The notes: generated by a model from the letters alone, not told the origin. DNA of 64,000 bases from Luteibacter pinisoli (GCF_006385595.1 NZ_CP041046.1:2542001-2606000), one strand, 5' to 3'. Shown: positions 1 through 7,881, counted from the first letter of the stretch. A program made the numbers and translations.

Positions 1-4
1 CGCC

Positions 5-271
5 ATGGCCTCGCTCACCAAGGCCGGGGCCAGTCTGACGTCGGGATCCAAACCCGACCAGACAGACAACGTTCCGCGCGGTGCGCTGGAGGCCGCCCTT
101 GCCGGCGACGAGGCCGAAGCCGCGGAGTGGCTGGTCGATCATGGCTATGACGTTTGCCGAGGTGGCGAGGGCAAGCGCGTCAGCGCCCTGCTCAACCGCC
201 TGGGACCGAGCACGGCAGTGCCGGCGTCGCTTCGCGCGAAGCTGGCATGCCAGGCAACCAAAGAGAAGTAA
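5..271 (+). CDS. Hypothetical protein, possibly 5'-truncated
   Basis: Reads 88 codons from an ATG at position 5. The frame stays open to the window edge, so the true start may lie upstream. The middle of the protein is Ala/Glu/Asp-rich (about residues 27-42) and probably helical, the C-terminus is basic, and there are Cys residues at 51 and 82. I see no signal peptide, membrane segment or known domain. It ends 27 bp before the double-glycine leader protein on the same strand, so it may belong to the same transcription unit, perhaps as an accessory or immunity protein. That role is a guess from position only. Confidence 0.5.
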   Translation: MASLTKAGASLTSGSKPDQTDNVPRGALEAALAGDEAEAAEWLVDHGYDVCRGGEGKRVSALLNRLGPSTAVPASLRAKLACQATKEK

Positions 272-298
272 CCCACTAACCAAAATGGAGTTTGACCA

Positions 299-829
299 AT
301 GCGCGAGTTGAATATCGCCGAGTTGTCACAGGTCTATGGTGGCGACGCCGCCGAAGAGCAGTTTGAAGTGCTGGCAAAGGCCGCCATTGACCTGGCTGCC
401 GAAGGCGGCCTGGATTCCGGCGTTGCCGGCAAGCTGTTCACATCGCTGGATTATGCCAATCTCTCGGCAAACGTGAACAGCCTGCAGTTCCAGTATCTGG
501 AGAACGACTACAACACGTTCATCGCCTACGGCGAACACGCACCGCCGGCACAGTATTTTGAGATCGTCCATCCTGAAAATATCGACTGGAACGCCTACAG
601 CAACGGTGGCCATGCCTCCGCTGCCGACGCGATCAACGCGATGTTCCATGACGTGGTGACCAACCATCATCTGGCGATCGATCCGAACGGTAACCAGGCG
701 GGTACCGGTGGTGATGGCGGCGGCGGTGACGGCGGCTACTACGCCGACGGTGGTGGCTACTACGGCGATGGCGGTGGCGACAGCGGTGGCGGCGACGGCA
801 CCGTGACGGTCGGCCCGATCCAGAGCTAA
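299..829 (+). CDS. RiPP/bacteriocin-like precursor with double-glycine leader and Gly/Tyr/Asp-rich tail
   Basis: 176 residues. The first 15 (MRELNIAELSQVYGG) fit the double-glycine leader of class II bacteriocins and related peptides: an amphipathic ELxxV pattern ending in GG at 14-15, where C39 peptidase-ABC exporters cut. The middle (16-130) is soluble, with repeated Tyr/Asn residues. Residues 135-167 are almost only Gly, Asp and Tyr, with two YY pairs (147-148, 154-155), and the end is GTVTVGPIQS. It is much longer than typical bacteriocin precursors, so it could be a secreted protein using a GG leader rather than a small peptide. The genes that follow encode modification-type enzymes. No C39 exporter lies in the window; one may lie upstream. 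Confidence is high for the gene and moderate for the precursor role. Confidence 0.75.
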   Translation: MRELNIAELSQVYGGDAAEEQFEVLAKAAIDLAAEGGLDSGVAGKLFTSLDYANLSANVNSLQFQYLENDYNTFIAYGEHAPPAQYFEIVHPENIDWNAYSNGGHASAADAINAMFHDVVTNHHLAIDPNGNQAGTGGDGGGGDGGYYADGGGYYGDGGGDSGGGDGTVTVGPIQS

Positions 830-851
830 TCCAAGGCGACCTGCTAATCCC

Positions 852-882
852 GCGGCTGCAGGGAGCGCGCCCCTGCAACCGC
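852..882 (+). terminator. Hairpin between precursor-like gene and downstream enzymes
   Basis: GCGGCTGCAGGG (852-863) pairs with CCCTGCAACCGC (871-882) with one mismatch and a 7-nt loop. No T-run follows, so it is more likely a partial terminator or mRNA-stabilising processing hairpin than a full intrinsic terminator. A hairpin here is common after RiPP precursor genes, where it keeps the precursor:enzyme ratio high. Confidence 0.5.
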
Positions 883-907
883 GACTTGCCCTCCAGCGGA
901 TCGCACC

Positions 908-1606
908 ATGTCGCAGATCATTCTCTCGCTTGTTCAACAGACGCTCGGCATGACGCAGGGCGTGCTCCTCTTTGGGTCGCATGTCGTTGGCCCTGTCGAC
1001 GCACATTCAGATATTGACGTTATCGTCCTTGTCGACGGAACCGCCTCGCTGCGTCGGAAGAAGATCCCGACGTCACACGGACTCCTTGATGTTCACCTTC
1101 ATAGCTCAGCGTCGCTCAAGGCGGCCTGGCAGGAACAGCGGTCGCGCTTCATATCGTTCTATACGCATGCGCTCGCGACAGGACGCATTCTTAGTGACAG
1201 CAACGGTTCGCTGGCGCGTCTCGCCGCCGAAAGCCAATCATCATGGCCGCGCAGGCAGATTCGACCGAACTGGACGGTATATCGACTTGCCTTGATGGCG
1301 AAGCTCGGCGACATCGGCCGTGAGCACGATGCTGTCGATAGCCAACTCCTTGCCGTCGATACCTACCAAACCATTCTCGCCGTCCGATCGCTCAACTGCA
1401 CCGGATGGCTGGCTTCGGCCCCACTCATGCGCAGGTGGTGTGCTCAGTCAGCGCCCCTCGTGATTGCCCGCCTCGACGCCGCACTGGGCGCCGCCGCATC
1501 CGGAGAGCCCTCCCTCCTCGCACAGGAGGGGCAGGAATGCTTGACGGCCATCGGAGGGCCACTGTCACCGAGTGAAGCGCTGGCCTGGTCTGGCCTGGCC
1601 GCCTGA
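908..1606 (+). CDS. Minimal nucleotidyltransferase-domain protein
   Basis: 232 residues. The N-terminus carries the nucleotidyltransferase-fold signature: GS at 23-24, then DID at 35-37, with a likely third carboxylate at Asp61 (LLDVHLH). That is the GSx(10)DxD...D pattern of Pol-beta-like enzymes such as MNT and aminoglycoside adenylyltransferases. The C-terminal half (about 105-232) looks all-helical, as in substrate-binding halves of this superfamily. It probably transfers a nucleotide to a small molecule, protein or peptide; the substrate is unknown. It lies 78 bp after the precursor-like gene and 29 bp before the 2OG oxygenase, so it looks like an operon member. An antitoxin-type MNT role is an alternative, but no HEPN partner is adjacent. 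Confidence 0.7.
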   Translation: MSQIILSLVQQTLGMTQGVLLFGSHVVGPVDAHSDIDVIVLVDGTASLRRKKIPTSHGLLDVHLHSSASLKAAWQEQRSRFISFYTHALATGRILSDSNGSLARLAAESQSSWPRRQIRPNWTVYRLALMAKLGDIGREHDAVDSQLLAVDTYQTILAVRSLNCTGWLASAPLMRRWCAQSAPLVIARLDAALGAAASGEPSLLAQEGQECLTAIGGPLSPSEALAWSGLAA

Positions 1607-1635
1607 CTTCCTACCTCAACGAACAGGGACTCGTC

Positions 1636-2754
1636 ATGCTACACACCAAACTTAAGGTCGTTGACGACTTCGTCGACCCCGCCCTCCTCGCCCACCATTT
1701 CAAAGGCGAAGTCTGGTCCTATGGGTGGCGCTCCAACACGGGGGCTGAGGAAACGCCGTTCTGGCACATCCATTTCTGTGGGAGTCGGCGTCCCGACGAA
1801 TATTTCCGTCAGGACGAGCTACTTGCCAGCGATCCGAAGCTCGCCGCTATCGCGTCTGTCTGGGCGAAGATACGGGAGCAATTTACGCCTGATTATCAGT
1901 TGGTCCGATGCTACGCGAACGGACACACCTATGGTCTTGACGGCCACGTTCACCGCGATGCAAAGCCTGGCGAGGACGCGCTGACGGCGTTGGTCTACGT
2001 GAACCCCACCTGGAGCGCGAAATGGGCTGGCGAGACCATGTTCATCGGAGAAGCTGGTGAGTGTGAGGCGGTCACCCCCAGGCCAGGGCGTCTGATTGTC
2101 TTCGACGGCACCGTCAAGCATGTGGCTCGCTCCGTCAGCCGCGATTGTCCGGCGCTACGGATGACGTTGGTTTTCAAGCTCCAACGCACACCAGCAAGCA
2201 CCGCACCGGATGGATCACCCATGCCTCGCGCGAACCTTCTTGAATTCCTCCGCCGGCATGGTGCTGAGACCAGCGGCCATTCCGGGCGGAACCTGATGGA
2301 ACACCTGGTAGGCACGTGGCGACTGCTCAAGCAGTGGGACTGCGCGGAGCATGTCTGCCTGGCCGGCTTGTTCCATAGCATCTACGGCACGTCCATTTAC
2401 CGTCGTCGAACCGTCAGCCGACACGAGCGCGCTGCAGTTCGCGCCGTCATTGGTGCTCGCGCTGAAGAATTGGCGTTCGTCTTCGGCGTGCTTGACCGAC
2501 CGAAGGCGTGGATTCCGGCGATAACCACGGGCAAGGCCCCGCTCATGGGTATGGACGACGCCGTCCTTACCGTCGATGACACGACAGTCAATGAGCTCCT
2601 GGAAATAGAGATTGCAAACCTGTTGGAACAGGACGGAGCCCAGGATGTCCTTGCGTCACTTTGGGGTGCTGGATTCCACGAGCGCGTTTCTGTGAACGAT
2701 GGCGCGCGGGCGGCCTTGATGAACGCCGTGTCCGCCGAAACGGTCGAGGCGTGA
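1636..2754 (+). CDS. 2OG-Fe(II) oxygenase fused to a C-terminal helical His-rich domain
   Basis: 372 residues. Residues 1-183 form a prolyl-4-hydroxylase-like 2OG-Fe(II) dioxygenase domain. Iron ligands appear as H106-x-D108 (HVHRD) and H162 (VKHVARS), and R175 is the likely 2-oxoglutarate-binding Arg. Such enzymes hydroxylate or desaturate peptides and small molecules. Residues about 200-370 form a second, helical domain with conserved-looking His residues (MEHLVGTWRLLKQW and AGLFHSIYGT). It resembles the HD-like DUF6817 family by memory, not by search. The fusion and the cluster context suggest tailoring of a peptide or small molecule. A good GGGAC-like site precedes the ATG. The stop overlaps the start region of the methyltransferase-like gene. 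Confidence 0.75.
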   Translation: MLHTKLKVVDDFVDPALLAHHFKGEVWSYGWRSNTGAEETPFWHIHFCGSRRPDEYFRQDELLASDPKLAAIASVWAKIREQFTPDYQLVRCYANGHTYGLDGHVHRDAKPGEDALTALVYVNPTWSAKWAGETMFIGEAGECEAVTPRPGRLIVFDGTVKHVARSVSRDCPALRMTLVFKLQRTPASTAPDGSPMPRANLLEFLRRHGAETSGHSGRNLMEHLVGTWRLLKQWDCAEHVCLAGLFHSIYGTSIYRRRTVSRHERAAVRAVIGARAEELAFVFGVLDRPKAWIPAITTGKAPLMGMDDAVLTVDDTTVNELLEIEIANLLEQDGAQDVLASLWGAGFHERVSVNDGARAALMNAVSAETVEA

Positions 2755-2756
2755 CG

Positions 2757-3695
2757 ATGGGCGGCGATGCTGGGCACGACCTGGGTGGATTCATCGAAGC
2801 CTCAGAAGCCGATTACTACGAACAGGTCGTGCGCCGCCACTTTCGTGGCGACGGATGTATTGTCGACGCCGGCTGCTTCATCGGGGCAAGCACAAAGGCC
2901 TTGATCCGAGGTCTGGACGCCTGCGATCCACAGCATGACGCGGAGCTGCCCATCATCGCCATCGATCGATTCACAGCCTCCGACCACTACGTGGTGGACT
3001 TCCTGGCACAGATGGGAGCCGATGTGCGGTTCGGGGAATCGTTCCTTCCCGAATTCCTGCGGAACCTCGGGCAACAGGCGCTCCGCGTCGAAATCCGTGC
3101 CGGTGACCTGGTCCAGGTGGGCCGCATTGAACGAACGATCGAACTGGCCGTCATCGATCTTGCCAAGACGCCAGCGCTCAACGGGTTCGTCCTTCAACGC
3201 TGGGTTCCTCAAATGGTCCCCGGCCACTCGCTGATCATCCAGCAGGACTTTTATTCTCCCACCCAGCCCTGGATCGCACACAGCATGGCCGGATTACTTG
3301 ACTACGTCAGTCTCGAACATGACAAGGTCGGTGAGTCCGCGGTGTTTCGTCTGGAACGGCCCATCCCCGCGAATGTCCTGCGTGAGGCCACGCTCGGTTG
3401 GGACCGACGTGACGCCCTCCCCCGCCTTGATCGGATGATTGAGTTGCTCGGGACGCGCGTGTCAGCGCCATTGCGCCTGATGCGAGCGCTGGCTTTTCAT
3501 GGTTTGGGCCATAACGCCAAGGCGCGTTCGCTTTTGGAAGAGGAACTCGCCCAGCCGACAGCACCATCGGATCAAAAGTGGGAAAAATGGCTAAGCGCAG
3601 CTGTCGTTGCGGTCATGCCAGAAGCCTTCGAGTTCAACGCCGTTCTGGGTCAGCTTTACTGGCGCCATGGCGCTCAAAGGCTTGGACATGCGTGA
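2757..3695 (+). CDS. Class I SAM-dependent methyltransferase-like protein
   Basis: 312 residues from the ATG at 2757; a GTG at 2751 overlapping the previous stop is an alternative start. Residues 33-49 (CIVDAGCFIGASTKALI) match motif I, the SAM-binding glycine loop, of Rossmann methyltransferases. The next strand ends with an acidic Asp (IIAIDRF). The layout resembles TylF/MycF-type O-methyltransferases. The C-terminal part (about 215-312) is helical and may be a substrate or protein-interaction region. It is tightly spaced after the oxygenase and overlaps the ferritin-like gene by 8 bp, so the genes are translationally coupled. It probably methylates the pathway product; the acceptor is unknown. 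Confidence 0.65.
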   Translation: MGGDAGHDLGGFIEASEADYYEQVVRRHFRGDGCIVDAGCFIGASTKALIRGLDACDPQHDAELPIIAIDRFTASDHYVVDFLAQMGADVRFGESFLPEFLRNLGQQALRVEIRAGDLVQVGRIERTIELAVIDLAKTPALNGFVLQRWVPQMVPGHSLIIQQDFYSPTQPWIAHSMAGLLDYVSLEHDKVGESAVFRLERPIPANVLREATLGWDRRDALPRLDRMIELLGTRVSAPLRLMRALAFHGLGHNAKARSLLEEELAQPTAPSDQKWEKWLSAAVVAVMPEAFEFNAVLGQLYWRHGAQRLGHA

Positions 3696-4893
3696 ACCAA
3701 CCAACCCATTGACCCGAGCCATATCGGGGAGTGGCGCACTGTGCTATGCGATCCTTCGCGCCCTTGAGTTTCACGCCTGTTGGCTCCCACGCGCTGTTTC
3801 TACTGAGCTCAAGATCACGCTGGGCCAACGCACCGGCACGCTGGGCTGGGCATTGTCGCTTGCTCACCTGCGCTTTTCCGAACTGACCGCGGACACGCGG
3901 TTGCTTGCGCCGATCGGACTTGAAGAAGCCTTCGTGCGGCGTGTGAATGTCGATGGCGACCTCGCTATCCAGGCAGCCTCGGATCAAATCATCGGGCTCC
4001 TCGGAACCTTCATCGCGCAATCTCGCGAGCGAAGGCTCATGGACTACCTGGAGAAGGTACTAAACGGCCCGAGCGACGCCCTTGAGATGACGCTAGCCGC
4101 TCATTTCCCGGAGCCTTCGTCCCCCTACTCACTCGCCCTGTCCGGACCGACCGTCACCTATGCTCACTCGTTACCTATCCCAGTGACCGTAGATTCCCCG
4201 CGACGTGCTCACGAACTTGAACCGAGGCGAGGCGACGAGCCACCGTGGGCGTCGCTGATCGGGACGCCGGAAGGAAGGGCCCAGATTCTTCACGACGTGT
4301 TCGCCGATATCGAACTGTCGGCGATGGAGGTATGCGCGGCAAGCATCGTGCGGTTCCGCGATCTCCCCATGGCATTCAAGGTGGATATGGCGCGCCAGTG
4401 CTGGGACGAAGCGCGTCATGCCCAAGCGTGCCTTTTGAGGTGCAAGGAGTTGGGGCTTCCCGCTGTCGGTTTCCGCTATTCGCTCAAAGTGTGGGATCGA
4501 TGGATGGCAGGCCGTGACGCCATCGAGTGCCTCTGTATCGAGCAGTTGGTCCAGGAAGGCAACGCCCTCGATTCCGTCCAATCCCTTGCGCGATCGTTCC
4601 ACGCTGCGGGGGATGTTCGCTCGGCGGCGCTCCTGGCCATGTTTGGCAGGGACGAGGAGCTTCACACGGCCATCGGGAACAAATGGGTCACCATGGCGGC
4701 GGAATCCTCCGATCGGGCCTATGAAACGCGAGTGCGCGACGCGGCTGAGCGGATTGGATTGACGGTGCCCGGCCATGCCCCCGTTGCTCTGGAAGCGCGT
4801 AGACGCGGCGGGTTCCCTGAACCGTTTCTGCGAAAAATCACCAGCGCGGAAAGATCGTCCGAAACACCGTACCTGCCTCAAGCGAGGAGCTGA
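3688..4893 (+). CDS. Ferritin-like di-iron protein
   Basis: 401 residues from ATG 3688, which overlaps the methyltransferase stop (ATGCGTGA). ATG 3667 is an alternative start. The C-terminal half shows paired metal-ligand motifs of a ferritin-like four-helix bundle: a helix with ELSAMEV, DEARH (E241, H244), CIEQLVQEG, and DEELH (E323/E324, H326). Such domains occur in DUF455/MiaE-like oxygenases and in di-iron N-oxygenases. The first 200 residues show no recognised domain and may be a second bundle or partner-binding region. In context it probably carries out O2-dependent oxidation alongside the 2OG enzyme. The 3' end overlaps the convergent kinase gene by 56 bp. Confidence 0.65.
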   Translation: MREPTNPLTRAISGSGALCYAILRALEFHACWLPRAVSTELKITLGQRTGTLGWALSLAHLRFSELTADTRLLAPIGLEEAFVRRVNVDGDLAIQAASDQIIGLLGTFIAQSRERRLMDYLEKVLNGPSDALEMTLAAHFPEPSSPYSLALSGPTVTYAHSLPIPVTVDSPRRAHELEPRRGDEPPWASLIGTPEGRAQILHDVFADIELSAMEVCAASIVRFRDLPMAFKVDMARQCWDEARHAQACLLRCKELGLPAVGFRYSLKVWDRWMAGRDAIECLCIEQLVQEGNALDSVQSLARSFHAAGDVRSAALLAMFGRDEELHTAIGNKWVTMAAESSDRAYETRVRDAAERIGLTVPGHAPVALEARRRGGFPEPFLRKITSAERSSETPYLPQARS

Positions 4894-6355
4894 CCGAGAT
4901 CTGTCCCCGGTGCGCACGGACGATGTCATTCACAATGAACAGGCCCAGCCCCACGCTGCGTTGGTCGTTGGCCACCGCCGTACCGCGCATCATGGGTTCG
5001 AAGAGGACCGGCAGCAACTCCTCTGGAATCGGTGTGCCCCAGTTGTGGACTTCCAGCTCGAAGGTGTCCCGATCCACCCGCGAAGTGATGGTCACGGGGC
5101 GTTCCTTGTCACCGTAGGTCATGGCGTTACCCACCAGGTTGCCGAGGAGCTGGCTCAGTCGCCCTGGGTCGGCGAAGCACTCGCCCATGCCCTCCTCCCG
5201 CTGGATGAGGGTGCGCCCCTGAAAAGACAGTCTGAGCTCATTAACCGCAACGCCGACGAGGCCATGGAGATCGACCGACTGCGGCGTCACGCTCAGGCCC
5301 GATCCGATCTTGGCCTGCGTGAAGTCCAGCAGGTCGTCGATCAATCGCCGTGCCCGGTCCACCGAGGCATCGATGTGCTCAGCCATGCGATCGCGCTTAC
5401 CTGGCGCCAGGGCCGGGTTGGTGAGCATCTGCGTGCCCATCTTGATGGCGGTGAGGGGATTCCGCAGGTCGTGGCTGACGATGCCCACCATCTGCTCGGC
5501 GAACCTCGCGCGCTCTTCGGCCGCGGCACGCTGGCGGCTGAGTTCACTGATGTCCTGGAGGACTCCCACCAGGCGCAGGAACTGACCGTTCTGGTCAAAG
5601 ACGGCATCGCCGGTAGCCCGGATGGTCCGTTGGACACCGTCCGCCCCGTTGAGCCGGAACACGCACCGATAGGCACCCCGGGTCGCGTCCATCGCTTCGG
5701 AGAGCGCTGTGGCTTCCCGCTCCCGGTCAGCGAACTCTATGTGGCTGAGGAAGCGTTGGGCAGAGACGGGCTGGGGATTCGGGTAGCCCAACAGCTCCGA
5801 GACGGAATCGTCGTAGCAGCGAAGTGAGGTGTCTGGGTTCACATGCCACACATGGAGATGGGCTGACTCCATCGCCAGGCGCAGCCGGGCGTCGGATAAC
5901 GCCAGCGCATGCTGGGCTTCCAGGTGGGTGGCGAGCAGCTGCTGTGCCTGGGCGCGCTCGTGCATGAGCTCGCGCTCATATCGGTGCCGGTCTTCGGCGA
6001 TGAAGAAGGCCAACTCGTGGAAGACCTGTGCACCGTGGGAACGGCTTACTGCGTTCAGAACGACCGGAAAGGTCCGGCCGTCGGCGCGCTTCAGCTCCAG
6101 CTTGACCTCTGAAATGCTTCCCTGCATCTGCAGCAGGGGCACCCAGTGGGTTTGATGAAAAATGCGGCCGCCCACCGTGAGCAGGTCCTGGATCCGTCGC
6201 CCGCCCACCAGGCCGGCCAGCTCAACTCCCATCCACTCGCAGAAGGTCTCGTTGGCATGCCGAATGGTGCCGTCCGGGTCCGTGAGCACCAGCCCGCAGG
6301 GCGCCGCTGCGTAGAGGTCGCCAACCGGCGGCAAGACGGGCGGCTCAGGAGGCAT
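4838..6355 (-). CDS. PAS-domain sensor histidine kinase, RsbP-position partner of RsbQ-like hydrolase
   Basis: 505 residues from ATG 6355, 11 bp inside the end of the hydrolase gene; a longer frame begins at 6406. Order: PAS1 (about 12-115), short coiled coil (about 125-155), PAS2 with PAC (about 155-285), HisKA with phospho-acceptor His295 in SHDLRNPL, and HATPase_c with the N-box (LLGNLVGNAMTYG) and G2 box (GLGLFIVNDIV). No membrane segment is seen, so it is cytoplasmic. Overlap with an RsbQ-type hydrolase implies that the hydrolase feeds a small-molecule product to the PAS domain, as in Bacillus RsbQ-RsbP; here the output is a kinase rather than a PP2C phosphatase. No response regulator is adjacent. 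Confidence 0.88.
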   Translation of the reverse strand: MPPEPPVLPPVGDLYAAAPCGLVLTDPDGTIRHANETFCEWMGVELAGLVGGRRIQDLLTVGGRIFHQTHWVPLLQMQGSISEVKLELKRADGRTFPVVLNAVSRSHGAQVFHELAFFIAEDRHRYERELMHERAQAQQLLATHLEAQHALALSDARLRLAMESAHLHVWHVNPDTSLRCYDDSVSELLGYPNPQPVSAQRFLSHIEFADREREATALSEAMDATRGAYRCVFRLNGADGVQRTIRATGDAVFDQNGQFLRLVGVLQDISELSRQRAAAEERARFAEQMVGIVSHDLRNPLTAIKMGTQMLTNPALAPGKRDRMAEHIDASVDRARRLIDDLLDFTQAKIGSGLSVTPQSVDLHGLVGVAVNELRLSFQGRTLIQREEGMGECFADPGRLSQLLGNLVGNAMTYGDKERPVTITSRVDRDTFELEVHNWGTPIPEELLPVLFEPMMRGTAVANDQRSVGLGLFIVNDIVRAHRGQISVSSSLEAGTVFRTIFPRW

Positions 6356-7160
6356 CGGGCAGGTCGAGTGTCTTGAGGAAGGCGTCCATGGCGTCGATGC
6401 AGGCACGCGGGGCGCTCAGGTGCGGGCAATGGCCCACGTTGTCGATGACCCGGAGCGTGCTGTTGGACAGGGCCCGATGAAGATAGTCGCCGACCTCGAC
6501 CGGGGCGATGATGTCATCGGAGCTCTGGAGAATGAGGCACGGGCTGGCTAGCCGGTGGAGGTCCCGCCGGTTGTCGGACAGGAAGGTCACCCGGGCAAAC
6601 TGCCTGGCCACTTCCGGATCCGTCCGGCAGAAGCTGTTGGTGAGCTCCACGGCCAGTTCCGGCTGGTCGGGCGCTCCCATGATGGAAGGCGCCATGGTGC
6701 TCGACCATCCCAGGTAGTTGCCGCTCATGGTGTCCAGGAGGGAATCGATGTCGTCCCGACTGAAGCCGCCCGTGTAGTCGCCATCGTTGATGTAACACGG
6801 CGATGGGCCAATCATGATGTGGGCCGCGAAGAGTCCCGGGGACCTCGCATCCGCCACGGTGCCGATCATGGCGCTTACGGAATGGCCAACGAAGACGACG
6901 GGCCCTTGCCCGAAGCCTTGAACCACTTCGACCAGGTCGTCGGCATACCCGTCGAGGCTGTCGTATTTATGGCGGTCGTAGGACGAAAGGTCGGAGCCGC
7001 CGCTGCCCACCAGGTCGAACAGGACCACCCGGAACCGATCGGCAAATGCCGGCGCCACGAGACGCCACATGTTCTGGTCACAGCCGAAGCCGTGAGCGAA
7101 GACAAGCGTGGCTGGGCCGTCGCCCAGGATGCGGACATTATTTCGTTGTTGAACGCCCAT
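6345..7160 (-). CDS. RsbQ-like alpha/beta hydrolase
   Basis: 271 residues, the usual length of the RsbQ/KAI2/D14 family. The catalytic triad is visible: nucleophile Ser94 in GHSVS, Asp215 or 216 (SSDDII), and His244 (VGHCPH). The stretch MIGPSPCYINDGDYTGGF is characteristic of RsbQ-type proteins. In Bacillus, RsbQ is needed to activate the PAS phosphatase RsbP in the energy-stress pathway; plant relatives are hormone receptors. Here it overlaps a PAS kinase by 11 bp and is probably the first gene of a two-gene sensing operon. GGAG lies upstream of the ATG. The ligand or substrate is unknown. Confidence 0.88.
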   Translation of the reverse strand: MGVQQRNNVRILGDGPATLVFAHGFGCDQNMWRLVAPAFADRFRVVLFDLVGSGGSDLSSYDRHKYDSLDGYADDLVEVVQGFGQGPVVFVGHSVSAMIGTVADARSPGLFAAHIMIGPSPCYINDGDYTGGFSRDDIDSLLDTMSGNYLGWSSTMAPSIMGAPDQPELAVELTNSFCRTDPEVARQFARVTFLSDNRRDLHRLASPCLILQSSDDIIAPVEVGDYLHRALSNSTLRVIDNVGHCPHLSAPRACIDAMDAFLKTLDLPDAS

Positions 7161-7491
7161 CGAAGCTCCGGGGGAAGGATCCGAGGTGGTCTAGGCCGGG
7201 TCGGATAGTCTGGATCATAGCCGAGAGCTTGTGAGGTTCCTGATTGGGGCTCTATTCCGGCATCCCCGCCTCCCCATCCGCATGCTGGCCACGCAGGCGC
7301 AGGTGGCCGCCGAGCCCTGGTCCGACCAGGTTCCAAGGAGGAGCTTCCTCGTCGCCTGCTTCAACCCATCGAGAACTGTGAGCGGTTGCGCGCATACTGC
7401 GTAAGGATCGTCGAAACGAAACGATGGTGAAACTGCGTCGTGGTGCCCCGCCAAGCTCGACGGCCATGCACGCTTACGAAGCGCCACCACC
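7161..7491. other. Intergenic region upstream of the rsbQ-like operon
   Basis: No convincing gene. Short frames on both strands lack ribosome sites and recognisable composition. The promoter of the hydrolase-kinase operon should lie here; a TATGAT-like box reads leftward at 7214-7219, but no clear -35 is visible. Confidence 0.3.
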
Positions 7492-7881
7492 TTAGTCGGA
7501 ACACACAGCCGTCAACCAAGCAACGATGTCGCTATTGCGCGTCTGCCCGCCATACTTGTTAAGGGAGAGCTTGCCGTAGTAGTTCCCTGCGTTGTCGACT
7601 ATGACCGGCGCATCATTTGCATATTCGTTGCACGCCCCAGTGTCACTATACTTCGAGCCGTAGTCTGAGTACCGGTTGAGGATACTGGTCTCGCTGTACT
7701 TGCTGCCATACGGTCCGTAGCTGTTTTGAATGGAGTTCCCGGCGTACTTGTCGCAGTTAAGGCAGCCAAGGAACACGTCGTGTCCTTTGCCGCCAAAGAC
7801 GAGCAACGCCTGATCAGCGCTAGCAGCCGAGCTCCAGACAAGCGAAAGGCTCAGGGTGGCTCCCAACAGCTTTCGTAGCAT
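7492..7881 (-). CDS. Small secreted protein with Tyr/Ser/Gly repeats
   Basis: 129 residues. Residues 1-22 are a clear Sec signal peptide (basic start, hydrophobic core, cleavage after SSAASA). The mature part has a CxxC pair (C40, C43) and repeats of the form NxYGxYGSKYSxTS at about 53-68 and 69-84, then a weaker copy at about 100-112 (NYYGKLSLNKYG). Two more Cys (84, 127) could form disulfides. This matches the look of a family of small exported proteins with YGSKYS-type repeats and no known function. A GAGGGGG ribosome site sits just upstream of the ATG. It is transcribed alone. A surface or periplasmic structural role is inferred from the repeats. Confidence 0.75.
   Translation of the reverse strand: MLRKLLGATLSLSLVWSSAASADQALLVFGGKGHDVFLGCLNCDKYAGNSIQNSYGPYGSKYSETSILNRYSDYGSKYSDTGACNEYANDAPVIVDNAGNYYGKLSLNKYGGQTRNSDIVAWLTAVCSD

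Noticed and set aside
326..1006. Long minus-strand frame opposite the precursor-like gene
   Set aside because: It only mirrors the GC-rich precursor gene, lacks a ribosome site and has Arg/Val/Ala-biased composition typical of antisense shadows.
4775..5827. 350-codon plus-strand frame across the kinase
   Set aside because: The kinase frame on the minus strand shows clear PAS, HisKA and HATPase motifs; the plus-strand frame has none.
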